From NCBI RefSeq assembly GCF_042663585.1, contig NZ_JBHTAN010000006.1, positions 1,426,001 to 1,490,000 of the forward strand: a stretch of DNA of 64,000 nt, given 5' to 3'. A program made the translations under genes and the position numbers. The stretch comes from Natranaeroarchaeum sp042663585. GTDB lineage: Archaea; Halobacteriota; Halobacteria; Halobacteriales; Natronoarchaeaceae. The notes under the pieces are model-generated. The model was not told where the DNA came from. It did no database searches and worked only from the letters and a program-made list of their open reading frames with translations. Shown here one piece after another: positions 54,589 to 63,681 of this stretch (positions within the stretch are counted from its first letter, which is position 1; each line of letters opens with the position of its first letter).

Positions 54589-55347
54589 ATGAGCGACGAC
54601 CTCGACATTCCCGAGAGCCACCCGCGGTACCACTCCCTGCTAACGCGACACCGGATCGAGGACGGTGTCGAGAAAGGGATCACGAGCCAGCAAGGGCTGA
54701 TCGCACAGGGCCGGGGTGAGGCGTTCGATTACTTGCTCGGCGAAGAGACCATCCCGAGTGCCGACCAGGCGGCGCGCGCGGCGGCCGCGGCGTTGCTCGG
54801 TGCTGACCAGTCCGTGCTCTCGGTCAACGGCAACGTCGCGGCGCTGGTGCCCGGAGAGACAGTCGAACTCGCAGAGGTCGTCGACGCCGATATAGAGGTG
54901 AACCTGTTCAATCGAACCGAGGAACGGATCGAGCGGATCGCCGATCACCTCGAAGAGCACGGCGCGACGGACGTCAAAGGGCTGACTGCCGACGCCCGAA
55001 TCCCCGGGATCGATCACGAGCGAGCAAAAGTCGACGCCGACGGGATATACAGCGCCGACGTCGTCGTCGTCCCGCTGGAGGACGGCGACCGCGCGGAAGC
55101 GCTGGGGGAGATGGACAAGACGGAGATCGTGATCGATCTGAACCCGCTCTCGCGCTCCCCGCAGGTCGCAGCGATCCCGATCATCGACAACGTGATGCGC
55201 GCAGTGCCGAACATTACACGTCACGCAAGCGAGCTAGCGGAGGCGTCAGACGAAGAACTGACCGGAATCGTCGAATCGTTCGATTCCGACGCCGCGCTGC
55301 GAGAAGCCGAAGGGAAGATCCGGGAGCCGGAACGCGGGGAGCACTGA
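54589..55347 (+). CDS. 4-phosphopantoate--beta-alanine ligase (archaeal phosphopantothenate synthetase)
   Basis: A 252-residue archaeal enzyme of CoA synthesis: it joins 4-phosphopantoate with beta-alanine using ATP, replacing bacterial pantothenate synthetase/kinase. Motifs include SHPRYHSLLTRHRIEDGVEKGITSQQGLIAQGRGEAFDYLLGE and DLNPLSRSPQVAAIPIIDNVMRAVPNI. The ATG at 54589 gives the conserved N-terminus. A pantoate kinase gene is not in the window. Confidence 0.9.
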   Translation: MSDDLDIPESHPRYHSLLTRHRIEDGVEKGITSQQGLIAQGRGEAFDYLLGEETIPSADQAARAAAAALLGADQSVLSVNGNVAALVPGETVELAEVVDADIEVNLFNRTEERIERIADHLEEHGATDVKGLTADARIPGIDHERAKVDADGIYSADVVVVPLEDGDRAEALGEMDKTEIVIDLNPLSRSPQVAAIPIIDNVMRAVPNITRHASELAEASDEELTGIVESFDSDAALREAEGKIREPERGEH

Positions 55348-55379
55348 GGTTACCGCAGTGCGGAGGCGACGTGCTCGCG

Positions 55380-56312
55380 TCACGTCGTCCGTTCCGTCGG
55401 CGGCGAGGGATGCACCTCCGGCATGCCGTCGAGGAGCGTCTCTGCGCCGTCTTCCGACCGGATCGGTGAGAATACTGGATGCAGAACGGCGAGTGACTGC
55501 TGAGTGGGATCGACCCCCTCCTCTCTGAGGTCCACACACTGCTGAGGGGTGACGTACGCGCGGTCCTGCCCGCTGTCGAGGAAGTTGGTAGCGACTTGCT
55601 CCGGATTCCAGTCCGACAGCGGGGCGTAACAGCCCCCATCGAGGATGGTTGCGCTGGCTTCGTACATGAGGCCCATCGGCCGGAACGGTTGCAGACAGCC
55701 GAGATGGCGGTCGACGTCGCCAGCGACGAGATCAGAGCCGACATCTGCGGCCTCGCGGACGTCGCCGTGGCTGTATCGGCGGTTAGCCACCTCGCCATCT
55801 CGTTTCCCATACGCGATCAGCGCGGTGTCGTCTTGGGTGCGTTCGATCAGTTCGAGACCGGTTCGGGAGCCAGAAGAGTTGATCCCGCTGTTGTCAAGGA
55901 ACTCCTCGTGGGTCATCCCGAAGTACGAGTCCATGTCGACAGTGACGATAAATCGCATCGAGGACGATAGCGATATCATCGAGACGGGCGAGCGCTCGTC
56001 GAGGATCAGTGCGGGGGCGTTGACTTCGTCGAGTCCCTCCGCCACCCCCGAGTCGAACAGGTCGGGGGGAAAGACCACTGGCACACAGCCGTTACGGAGG
56101 GTTCCGTACACGGCTACCAGCAGGTCCGTCGGATCGGTCAGACAGATGCCGACCGATTCGCCCTTGTTGATGTCGTGGGCCCGAAGGCCGCCGGCGAACC
56201 TGTCGGTGAGCGACCAGAGCCCCGAAAACGTTAGCTCCTGTTCGGCGTCGACGGCGAGCGAATCCCGGTTGTCCATCACGGTCGAGTGCAGTTCATTGAC
56301 GATATTGCTCAT
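55380..56312 (-). CDS. Truncated AMP-dependent synthetase-like protein
   Basis: A 310-residue protein matching only the N-terminal part of ANL acyl-CoA synthetases (NELHSTVMDNRDSLAVD, LTFSGLWSLTDRFAGGLRAH, VAVYGTLRNGCVPVVFPP). The P-loop is degenerate: TALIAYGKRDGEVANRRYSHGDV in place of T-S-G-T-T-G-x-P-K-G. The adenylation motif, hinge and C-terminal Lys domain are missing. It has no obvious in-frame continuation, so it is either a decayed gene or a repurposed binding domain. Confidence 0.7.
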   Translation of the reverse strand: MSNIVNELHSTVMDNRDSLAVDAEQELTFSGLWSLTDRFAGGLRAHDINKGESVGICLTDPTDLLVAVYGTLRNGCVPVVFPPDLFDSGVAEGLDEVNAPALILDERSPVSMISLSSSMRFIVTVDMDSYFGMTHEEFLDNSGINSSGSRTGLELIERTQDDTALIAYGKRDGEVANRRYSHGDVREAADVGSDLVAGDVDRHLGCLQPFRPMGLMYEASATILDGGCYAPLSDWNPEQVATNFLDSGQDRAYVTPQQCVDLREEGVDPTQQSLAVLHPVFSPIRSEDGAETLLDGMPEVHPSPPTERTT

Positions 56313-56482
56313 CAACTACCGGATAGCCATCACATCATAAAGATATTAGTAATAAATACTTTCATCAGTGTTAGCAACGCTTACGTCTACTATCAGGCTA
56401 ATATATTGGACAATCAGCCAGTAATATCGAGCCAGATCGCCCCGGAGAGAGCGACCCTGGATCATAAATCATATTAACTAGT

Positions 56483-56503
56483 TAGTGGTACTACCTAGTG
56501 GTA
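56483..56503 (+). promoter_or_regulatory. Direct repeat TAGTGGTA over the thi4 start
   Basis: TAGTGGTA at 56483-56490 and again at 56496-56503, between the TATA-like CATATTAAC and the thi4 ATG. The position suits a repressor; the HTH-ThiN regulator at 60443 is the candidate. Confidence 0.35.
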
Positions 56504-57438
56504 TGAGCGACAACTTCGAGAAATTCAGCGACGTCGGCGAGGCGGACGTCACCCGAGCGATCGGACAGGAATGGACCCAGGAGTTCATGGACTTCTCCGA
56601 TAGCGACGTGATCATCGTCGGTGGAGGCCCGTCGGGGCTAACAGCGGCGAAAGAACTCAGCGAGCGCGGCGTAAAGACGATGGTCGTCGAGAAGAACAAC
56701 TATCTCGGCGGGGGGTTCTGGCTCGGCGGCTTCCTGATGAACAAAGTCACCGTTCGTGATCCGGCCCAGCAGATCCTCGACGAACTGGACGTTTCCTACA
56801 AACAGTCCGAGGACAGCGAAGGGCTCTATATCGCAAACGGGCCCGAGGCCTGTTCCGGTCTGATCAAGGCCGCCTGTGACGCCGGCGCGAAGATGCAGAA
56901 CATGACCGAGTTCACCGATATCGTCATTCGCGAGAACCACCGTGTGGGCGGCATCGTCATGAACTGGACGCCGGTCCACGCGCTCCCGCGCGAGATTACT
57001 TGCGTTGACCCCATCGCCGTCGAGGCGGACCTCGTTATCGATGCAACGGGCCACGAGGCAATGGCTGTCAAGAAACTCGACGAGCGCGGCGTGCTCGACG
57101 CACCCGGTATCGGCGACGCGGAGGAAGCCGCGACCGGCATGGACAGTACCGGCGACGACACCTATGGCGCACCCGGCCACGACTCGCCCGGCCACGACTC
57201 GATGTGGGTCGGCAAGAGCGAGGACGCCGTCGTCGAACATACCGGCCTCGTCCACGACGGCCTGATCGCCACCGGGATGGCGACGGCAACCACCTACGGC
57301 CTGCCGCGCATGGGCCCGACGTTCGGTGCCATGCTGGTTTCCGGCAAGCGCGCTGCACAGGAGGCACTCGACGAACTGGGCGTCGACGCCGAACCAGTCG
57401 ACGTGACCTCGCGGTCGGCGACGCCCGCCGACGACTGA
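56503..57438 (+). CDS. thi4: Thiamine thiazole synthase Thi4
   Basis: A 311-residue FAD/NAD-fold protein: DVIIVGGGPSGLTAAKELSERG (dinucleotide binding), NYLGGGFWLGGFLMN, MNWTPVHALPREITCVDP and GPTFGAMLVSGKRAAQEAL. It makes the thiazole precursor of thiamine from NAD and glycine. At the position of yeast Cys205 (S-C-M-D-P) it has C167 (T-C-V-D-P), unlike methanogen enzymes with His. An insert rich in G/D/H (GDDTYGAPGHDSPGHDS) follows. The ATG at 56503 lies about 30 nt after a TATA-like element. Confidence 0.92.
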   Translation: MSDNFEKFSDVGEADVTRAIGQEWTQEFMDFSDSDVIIVGGGPSGLTAAKELSERGVKTMVVEKNNYLGGGFWLGGFLMNKVTVRDPAQQILDELDVSYKQSEDSEGLYIANGPEACSGLIKAACDAGAKMQNMTEFTDIVIRENHRVGGIVMNWTPVHALPREITCVDPIAVEADLVIDATGHEAMAVKKLDERGVLDAPGIGDAEEAATGMDSTGDDTYGAPGHDSPGHDSMWVGKSEDAVVEHTGLVHDGLIATGMATATTYGLPRMGPTFGAMLVSGKRAAQEALDELGVDAEPVDVTSRSATPADD

Positions 57439-57450
57439 GGGGGACACACG

Positions 57451-58263
57451 ATGGTCGAGCGGGTCTCACTGTACCGGCCACCCGACTCGTCGGTCGCGGA
57501 CGCCGACGAGATTGCGGAGTGGCTACGCGGTCGGATCGACGCCACCGTCGAGGTCCGCGAGCGGTTTCTCGCCCGCTGGCGAACAGATTCCCTTCCCGAA
57601 CAGTTCGCCGAGGCGCGTGTGCTGGACCCCTACGACAGGGACACGGGCAACACGATGATGGGAATCGTCCGCTACGAGGAGCGCGCACTGGCGGATCCAG
57701 CGCGCGAAGGCGGCGTCCTGTACGGCGGGTTCGCGGTCCAGCGGACGCTCAATGCCGCGCTTCCCGACGACGAAGCCACTCTCGACCATGCCCACGTCGT
57801 CCTGCTCGACAGGGCACTCGGGACGTGGGGCGACCACGACGGGCGCTGGCACAAGCGCGTACTCGTACTCGGTCAGCCAGCGTTGATATCGGTCCCGGGA
57901 CTCTACGAGGCCCCGGCGAAGCCCGAGAGCTACTACAAAGCAAAGCAGAAACACGCGATGGTCGCCGGCGATACGCCGCCCAGAGAGGTACTGGAGAGTC
58001 AGGTCGAGGGCGCGTTCCTCGTCGAGGACGACCCCCGGACGACCGAGGCGCTGAAAGGATACGTCCTGCAAGCGATCAACTATCTCGACCACGGCGAACC
58101 TTTCTGTGACGAGGGGGGCTGTCGGCTGTTCAACGCACACTATCAGGAGGACGTGGTGGAGGCACAACTACGCGGCTCGGAGTTCTGTGATACCCATCGA
58201 GAACTGTACGGGCGAGAGTCGGAACTGTCCGGTCAGGACTTGCCGGAGGAGCGGTCTCAGTGA
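57451..58263 (+). CDS. Conserved haloarchaeal protein, unknown function
   Basis: A 270-residue protein that I do not recognise with certainty. The C-terminus carries a Cys/His set (PFCDEGGCRLFNAH ... SEFCDTHRELYG) suggesting zinc binding, somewhat like the tail of archaemetzincins, but no HExxH protease motif is present. It starts 12 nt after thi4 on the same strand, so the two are probably co-transcribed and it may relate to thiamine synthesis or simply share the transcript. Confidence 0.7.
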   Translation: MVERVSLYRPPDSSVADADEIAEWLRGRIDATVEVRERFLARWRTDSLPEQFAEARVLDPYDRDTGNTMMGIVRYEERALADPAREGGVLYGGFAVQRTLNAALPDDEATLDHAHVVLLDRALGTWGDHDGRWHKRVLVLGQPALISVPGLYEAPAKPESYYKAKQKHAMVAGDTPPREVLESQVEGAFLVEDDPRTTEALKGYVLQAINYLDHGEPFCDEGGCRLFNAHYQEDVVEAQLRGSEFCDTHRELYGRESELSGQDLPEERSQ

Positions 58264-58302
58264 GAGGCCGGCGGTGACGGCACGGTAGCTACCTGTCGGC
58301 GA

Positions 58303-59688
58303 TCATGCTGCAACCCGAGTACCAGATACCGTGGGGCCGGCGAGCGATGGCTCGGTCATGGTCGTTTCCGCCGCGCTGGTCGGTTCCGTGACGACGAGGT
58401 CGACGCCGTCACCCGACGCGGAGATGTCGACCGCGGCCCGGAACCGCTCGGGACCGATCACAACGGCGACGGTGCGGTCGTCGACGCGCTCGACGGTGGT
58501 TCGGTCGACCCACTCGTCGGTCCGCTGATCGAGTTTGGACTCGAAGGCGGCTTCGAACTCGTCCGCGTCATCGCTGCTGGCCCACTGGGTCGTCCAGGCG
58601 AAGCCGTCTTGGCCCGCGTCGGTGAAGGCGAGGAGTTCGTCGTCGCTCCAGCCCGCAGCCGCCTCGACCGCCTCGTCGTTCGAAAGTTCAGTATCGAGGA
58701 CGATCCGGGTATAGAGTTCGCCTTGCCGGTCGGTTCGGGTGACGGACCAGTCGGACTCGGTGTTTTCGACGTCGACGGTCAGATCCGTCGCTGGCGGTTC
58801 GCGGTCGGGGTCGAGGAGCTCGGACGTCGTCAGGGGCGGCGAACTGTACACCTCGGGTAGCTCCTCCGCGCTATCGATGTCGTCGTGGATGTACTTGGCA
58901 CCGAAATAGTAGGGCGCGAACAGGAGGCGATCACCGACGGGCGCGGCCTCGTACGTGGCTTGCATCTGCTCGGATTGGAGCGGGACGCTATCGAGCTGCT
59001 CGTCAGTGTACTCGTCGGCGACGTAGACTGCACCGCCTTCGATCAGTGCAGTCTGAACCAGTTCTTCGTCAGTCGTTTCTGGCGGACTTCGGAGCCAGCT
59101 AGCGAACATCCCCTCGGCGTACTGGATTGTGTGGGTGTACTCGTGGACGAGCACCTGCTCGACTTCCTCGTCAGGGCCGTCCGGGAAGACGTAGACGTTG
59201 CCTGGAGTGGCAAGCCCGCTGGTGCCGTTACCCCCTGACGCGGTCTCCGTCGCGTTCAGCGCTTTCTGAAAGTCGGATTGCTGGGGCTCGAACGCATCGC
59301 TGGTACCGGGCGGCATCTCGTCGACGAACAGGTTCGGTTGTGGCGCGTCGGACCCGATCAGTTCCGTCACGTCGTTCCAGACCACGTTTTCGTTCAGATC
59401 CAGGTCGGGATAGTCGGATGGCTCGACGTCCTCGTTCGCGTCGTCGGGCCCGTCGTCCGTCGCGTCCGTAGGCTCTCCCGATGCGTCGTCGTTGTCGGCG
59501 TCCGTCTGTTCGTCGTCGTTGTCGGCGTCCGTCTGTTCGTCGTCGCTCTCGCCGTCCTCGTCCGGCACGTCACCAGCTTCGACCTCCGAACTGTCGTCCA
59601 CGTCGGGAGTAGCCGAAGGGGCCGTACAGCCAGCAAACAAAAGGAGGGCGACCGCGAGCACGGTTAGTGCCGCTCGGCGGGATACCAT
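58303..59688 (-). CDS. Lipoprotein zinc metalloprotease-like surface protein
   Basis: A 461-residue secreted lipoprotein. A signal peptide with lipobox (VALLLFAGC, C21) is followed by a 70-residue acidic linker with the 9-residue unit EQTDADNDD repeated twice (51-68). The catalytic domain has HEYTHTIQY (H182, E183, H186) and a downstream Glu in ALIEGGAVYVADEY (E217), the gluzincin pattern. It resembles Hvo_1808-type surface proteins. The ATG at 59688 gives the signal peptide. Tail-to-tail with the gene at 57451. Confidence 0.8.
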   Translation of the reverse strand: MVSRRAALTVLAVALLLFAGCTAPSATPDVDDSSEVEAGDVPDEDGESDDEQTDADNDDEQTDADNDDASGEPTDATDDGPDDANEDVEPSDYPDLDLNENVVWNDVTELIGSDAPQPNLFVDEMPPGTSDAFEPQQSDFQKALNATETASGGNGTSGLATPGNVYVFPDGPDEEVEQVLVHEYTHTIQYAEGMFASWLRSPPETTDEELVQTALIEGGAVYVADEYTDEQLDSVPLQSEQMQATYEAAPVGDRLLFAPYYFGAKYIHDDIDSAEELPEVYSSPPLTTSELLDPDREPPATDLTVDVENTESDWSVTRTDRQGELYTRIVLDTELSNDEAVEAAAGWSDDELLAFTDAGQDGFAWTTQWASSDDADEFEAAFESKLDQRTDEWVDRTTVERVDDRTVAVVIGPERFRAAVDISASGDGVDLVVTEPTSAAETTMTEPSLAGPTVSGTRVAA

Positions 59689-59737
59689 ATTACAGTAGAA
59701 AGGACTGCGGCGAAATAAATGCTGTCGGTGGGATCCA

Positions 59738-60442
59738 TTACTGGCGAACCCGACCACCGGTCAGTCGAACGATTCCGCCGGCAAACGTCTCGTCCGCGGT
59801 TGCCGCCGCACGCGCTCGAAGACGTCCGTGGGCGGCGTCGATCCGCCGGTCGAGCGTACCGTGGGGGTCGGTGTCGTATCGAAGCTTCGTCGTCGGGGGC
59901 GTCGAGAGCACGACGAGAGCCCGAAACAGCGCGTTCAGCGGTCGGGCGTACCACTGGTCGCTCCGCGCCGCGTTGACGAGCACGAGATGCCCACCGTCGG
60001 TCAGCAGGTCGCACCAGTTGTCGACTGCCCTTCCGGGGTCGTCGAGCATCCCGACGACGAAGGTAGCCAGCACGGCGTCGATCTCTGCGGTTGCCACAGC
60101 ATCGACCGTCGGGTCGGCGAACGGTGGTGCGGTCGCATCCCCGTGGACGAGATGGACGTTGTCGTACTCGCTGACGAGGGCGTCGGCTTCCACGAGCATC
60201 CCCCGGGTGTAGTCGACGCCGACCACCGTCCCCGCCGGGCCGACGCGCTCGCGGAGGTACGGCAGGTTCGCGCCGGTGCCACAGCCCATCTCGACGACCG
60301 TATCACCCGGTTCGAGGCGGAGCGCGGTCGCCGCGTACTCCCGAAGCCGTCCGATCCCGGGCGTGTACCGGGCGATCACGTCGTAGAGACTCGCCCACTG
60401 GCCGTAGAACGCCTGCGCGTCGGCGGTCGAGTCCGGTGCCAT
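59738..60442 (-). CDS. SAM-dependent methyltransferase (UbiE/MenG-like)
   Basis: A 234-residue class I methyltransferase. Motif I is VVEMGCGTGANLPYLRE, followed by VVGVDYTRGMLVEA and DAVLATFVVGMLDDPGRAVDNW. It has the layout of menaquinone/ubiquinone methyltransferases, but the acceptor is unknown. It starts directly after the stop of the HTH-ThiN regulator, so the two form an operon. Confidence 0.85.
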   Translation of the reverse strand: MAPDSTADAQAFYGQWASLYDVIARYTPGIGRLREYAATALRLEPGDTVVEMGCGTGANLPYLRERVGPAGTVVGVDYTRGMLVEADALVSEYDNVHLVHGDATAPPFADPTVDAVATAEIDAVLATFVVGMLDDPGRAVDNWCDLLTDGGHLVLVNAARSDQWYARPLNALFRALVVLSTPPTTKLRYDTDPHGTLDRRIDAAHGRLRARAAATADETFAGGIVRLTGGRVRQ

Positions 60443-61339
60443 CTACAGTGTTTCGCGGACGATTCCAGCGACGGTTTCGGCGTCCTCGCCGAGGACGTAG
60501 ATGATCGGTTCGATACCGTAGCCACCCGTCTGGTAGAGTATCGTCGGGTCGTCGCCATCAGCCAGCGCGGCTTCGATTGCCGCGTCGGTCTCGCCCTCGG
60601 CCTCAAACTCGACCGTCTCGTAGCCCGCTTCGGCGAACTGCTCGACGAGTTCGGTGTCGTACCGGAGATTCACGGCCGCTCGTGCCGGGCTACCGTGTCG
60701 ACGGGCCGCCAGCAGGACGGAGGCGACGTACTCGCTGACGCCGAACTCCGGTTCACCCGGGATAGTCGCTCGGCCCTTGACGTCGAAGATCCGGCCGGGC
60801 ACGCCCGCGACGTCGTCGACGCTCTCGGCGTCCGGCAAGCAGACGACGAGGTTCGAGCCGACGTTCGGAATCAGGCTCGCAAAGCCACTCGCGTTTTCGA
60901 GCATCCGGAGCCCACGGCGGACCGAGGTCAGGACGCGTTCGGCAGACCGAAGCTCGTTGTCCGGGTCGTGGATCCGTACCGTAGTATCGTACTCTGCGAG
61001 CGCCGGGACGTCCTCTTGATGCAGTTTCGCCAGGACATCGCCGTCCTCTAGCTGGCGGATCAGCACTTCCGCCTCGACCAGCGCCTGGACGGCGTGCATG
61101 TCCCCGCTCGTAAGCCCGTCAGCGGTCTCCCCGACGAGTTCGATCACGCGCTCGTCCGTCTCGATGCGCTCGTTCCGGCTCACGTCGCCGTGAACGTACT
61201 TCGAGACGGCGCTCTGGCTGATGCCGAGCACATCCGCGACCTCGTTCTGGGTCAGATCCCGTTCCCGTAGTTCTTCCGCCAGCATGGACCGAAACGTCGG
61301 TAGAAATTCGTCGACGACGATCTCCTCGATAAATCGCAT
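60443..61339 (-). CDS. HTH-ThiN transcriptional regulator (ThiR-like)
   Basis: A 298-residue two-domain regulator. Residues about 25-60 are an XRE-like HTH (LTQNEVADVLGISQSAVSKYVHGDVSR); about 120-298 is a ThiN-type domain (ENASGFASLIPNVGSNLVVCLPDAESVDDVAGVPGRI and DPTILYQTGGYGIEPIIYVLG). HTH-ThiN proteins (ThiR) sense thiamine phosphate and repress thiamine genes in archaea. thi4, 3 kb away, is the likely target. First gene of an operon with the methyltransferase. Confidence 0.88.
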   Translation of the reverse strand: MRFIEEIVVDEFLPTFRSMLAEELRERDLTQNEVADVLGISQSAVSKYVHGDVSRNERIETDERVIELVGETADGLTSGDMHAVQALVEAEVLIRQLEDGDVLAKLHQEDVPALAEYDTTVRIHDPDNELRSAERVLTSVRRGLRMLENASGFASLIPNVGSNLVVCLPDAESVDDVAGVPGRIFDVKGRATIPGEPEFGVSEYVASVLLAARRHGSPARAAVNLRYDTELVEQFAEAGYETVEFEAEGETDAAIEAALADGDDPTILYQTGGYGIEPIIYVLGEDAETVAGIVRETL

Positions 61340-61438
61340 TCTTGCAGGAGCGTTCGGCCCGCAGGGAGATAACTCTGCGGCTCTCCGGACAGAGCGGGCA
61401 GGCTATCTGTTGCGGAGCAGTCGGTCTGGGACCCATCG

Positions 61439-61459
61439 CAGTTTCAGAGCCTGAAACTG
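61439..61459. promoter_or_regulatory. Perfect 9-bp inverted repeat upstream of the ABC exporter
   Basis: CAGTTTCAG and CTGAAACTG separated by AGC, 44 bp before the ABC ATPase start and 100 bp before the divergent ThiR-like start. Perfect arms and location suggest an operator. Confidence 0.5.
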
Positions 61460-61502
61460 TCGTCACCCCTCTATTATGATGGGTGTACTTTGTAGAGTTG
61501 CT

Positions 61503-62564
61503 ATGGCAGCCATCGAGACGAACGGCCTCACAAAACGGTACGGATCAGAGACAGCGCTCGAATCGCTGGATCTCGACGTCGCAGAGGGGGAGGTGTTCGG
61601 CTTCCTCGGTCCGAACGGTGCCGGGAAGACCACGACGATCGACCTGCTGCTTGACTTCATTCGCCCGACTGAGGGGTCAGCAACGGTGCTGGGCTACGAT
61701 GCCCACGAGGAGCCAGGCGAAGTCCGAGAGCGAGTCGGTATCCTGCCCGACGGCTTCGACCTCTGGGGGCGCTCGTCGGGATACAGCCATCTGGAGTTCG
61801 CGATCGAGTCGAAAGGGAACGGCGAGGACCCGGACGAACTGCTCGACCGCGTCGGTCTCGACAGGGCCGACGCCGAGCGAAACGTCGGCGGTTACTCGAA
61901 GGGGATGCTCCAGCGCCTCGCAATGGCGATTGCACTCGTCGGCGATCCTGAACTGCTGATCCTCGACGAACCATCTAGCGGACTCGATCCGCACGGCATC
62001 CGGCAGATGCAGGAGATCGTCCTCGAAGAGGCCCGCTCGGGGACGACGGTGTTTTTCTCCAGTCACATCCTCGGCCAGGTGTCCGCGGTCTGTGATCGGA
62101 TCGGCATCCTCGACGACGGCGAACTCGTAACTGTCGACTCGATCGAAGGGCTCAGAGAGACTGCCGGGATCGGCTCCCGGCTACTGCTGGACGTCGACGC
62201 GCCGGCGGCCGTCAACGCATCTGCACTGCAGGACCTCAACGGCGTGACTGACGTCTCGTTCGAGAACGACCGCCTCCAGGTGAAGTACGCGACGGACGCG
62301 GCCAAAGCGCAGATCATCCATCAAGTCGTCGAGTCGGGAGCCGCGGTAAGAGACTTCGAGACCGAGGAGGCCACGCTGGAGGACCTCTTCGACGCGTTCA
62401 CCGAGACTGACGCCGAAGCCGTCACAGAGGCCAGGCGTGTCGCAGACGGCGACGGTACCACGTCGGACTCGGAGACGCCGCCTGCCGACGATACGGCCGA
62501 CAGCGGTGATCCGACCGTGAGAACTGGTGAACCCGCTATCGTCGAGGACGGGGGTGAACGATGA
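61503..62564 (+). CDS. ABC transporter ATP-binding protein (exporter type)
   Basis: A 353-residue ATPase. Walker A is GPNGAGKTTTIDLLL, the signature region is GGYSKGMLQRLAMAI, Walker B is LLILDEPSSGLDP, the H-loop is FFSSHILGQ. After the usual 300-residue ABC-2 ATPase a 50-residue acidic tail follows (DGDGTTSDSETPPADDTADS). The ATG at 61503 is preferred. It overlaps the permease gene (ATGA) and would energise export of an unknown substrate. Confidence 0.9.
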   Translation: MAAIETNGLTKRYGSETALESLDLDVAEGEVFGFLGPNGAGKTTTIDLLLDFIRPTEGSATVLGYDAHEEPGEVRERVGILPDGFDLWGRSSGYSHLEFAIESKGNGEDPDELLDRVGLDRADAERNVGGYSKGMLQRLAMAIALVGDPELLILDEPSSGLDPHGIRQMQEIVLEEARSGTTVFFSSHILGQVSAVCDRIGILDDGELVTVDSIEGLRETAGIGSRLLLDVDAPAAVNASALQDLNGVTDVSFENDRLQVKYATDAAKAQIIHQVVESGAAVRDFETEEATLEDLFDAFTETDAEAVTEARRVADGDGTTSDSETPPADDTADSGDPTVRTGEPAIVEDGGER

Positions 62565-63454
62565 CGTGGCAAACTGTCGCGCGAAAGGATTTCGAGGACG
62601 TCATTCGGTCGTGGATGCTGTGGGCGATCCTCGGCGTGTTCGCGCTGATGATGGGCGTCGTCGCCATCGGCGCGGACACGAACGACACGGCCCAGAGCGG
62701 GTCGGCACTCGTCTACGACCTGTTCAACACGCTCGGCGGAGAGCTGTTGATCCCCCTGGCGGCACTGATCGTCACATACATGGCGATCACCGGCGAGCGC
62801 GAGTCCGGTAGCCTCCGGATCCTGTTCGGGCTCTCGCACGGCCGCCGGAGCGTCTTCCTCGGGAAGCTATGTAGCCGACTGGCGACGATGCTGTTCGCGA
62901 CGGTCGTCCTCCTGTCGATCACCGCCGGCGTGATCTTCTACATCTTCGGTAGTATCGACCTCGGACTGTTCGTCCAGTTTGCCGGGTTGACGCTGTTGTT
63001 CTCGGCTACCTTCGTCGGCATCGCACTCGGTATCTCGGCGATGACCGGTAGCCGGACGAGAGCCCTCGGCGGCGTCATCGGGGTCTACGTCCTGTTCATG
63101 GTGATCTGGGACACCCTCGTCGCCATCCTGTTCCGCGTCACACAGGGCCACTTCCCCGGACTCGAAGCCCCGACGTGGTACTTCCTGCTGCAGCGGCTCA
63201 ATCCGCTGACGGCCTACCGCGAGGCGCTGATCCTCCTGACAGACAACTACATCTGGGCGATGATCGGGTCCTCAATCCTGGAAGACCTGTCGGCCGAGGA
63301 GGCGACGCCCGAGGCGCTGATGCTCACGAACCGCGTCGGCGGCGATCTGCCGTTCTACCTCACCGAGTGGGCGAGCGTCGCCGTCCTGCTCGTGTGGGCA
63401 ATCGTCCCGCTGGCGATCGGCTACTGGCAGTTCGAAGCTGCGGATCTGAACTGA
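62561..63454 (+). CDS. ABC-2 type permease
   Basis: A 297-residue membrane protein with about six helices (WAILGVFALMMGVVAIG; LLIPLAALIVTYMAITGERESGSLRILFGLSHGRRSVFLGKL; LAGLTLLFSATFVGIALGI and others). The GERESGSLRILFGLSHGR segment is the ABC-2 coupling-helix region. It works with the ATPase encoded just upstream. Confidence 0.88.
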   Translation: MTWQTVARKDFEDVIRSWMLWAILGVFALMMGVVAIGADTNDTAQSGSALVYDLFNTLGGELLIPLAALIVTYMAITGERESGSLRILFGLSHGRRSVFLGKLCSRLATMLFATVVLLSITAGVIFYIFGSIDLGLFVQFAGLTLLFSATFVGIALGISAMTGSRTRALGGVIGVYVLFMVIWDTLVAILFRVTQGHFPGLEAPTWYFLLQRLNPLTAYREALILLTDNYIWAMIGSSILEDLSAEEATPEALMLTNRVGGDLPFYLTEWASVAVLLVWAIVPLAIGYWQFEAADLN

Positions 63455-63470
63455 GACGATCCGGTCCCCT

Positions 63471-63641
63471 GCTGGTTCGACCCTCCACTGTCCGAGCCCT
63501 GAACCCCGCTGATTCGGCCCTCCAACGTCGAACCCTGAAGCCTGCTGATTCGGCCCTCCACCAGCCGAACCCTGAAGCCTGCTGATTCGGCTCTCCACCA
63601 GCCAATCCCTGAAGCCCGCTGATTCGGCCCTCCGACATCGA
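63471..63641. repeat. Tandem array of ~37-bp repeats (five units)
   Basis: Units start at 63471, 63508, 63544, 63581 and 63618 (periods 37, 36, 37, 37). Each begins G-C-T-G-(A/G)-T-T-C-G and contains CCCTCCA and, in the first four units, CCCTGAA; the middle about 8 bases vary. Not CRISPR: unit and spacing are the same size, and there are no unique spacers. Confidence 0.75.
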
Positions 63642-63681
63642 AAAAGGGTATTTCCTGCACGCATCCGCCCTCACAACGGTA

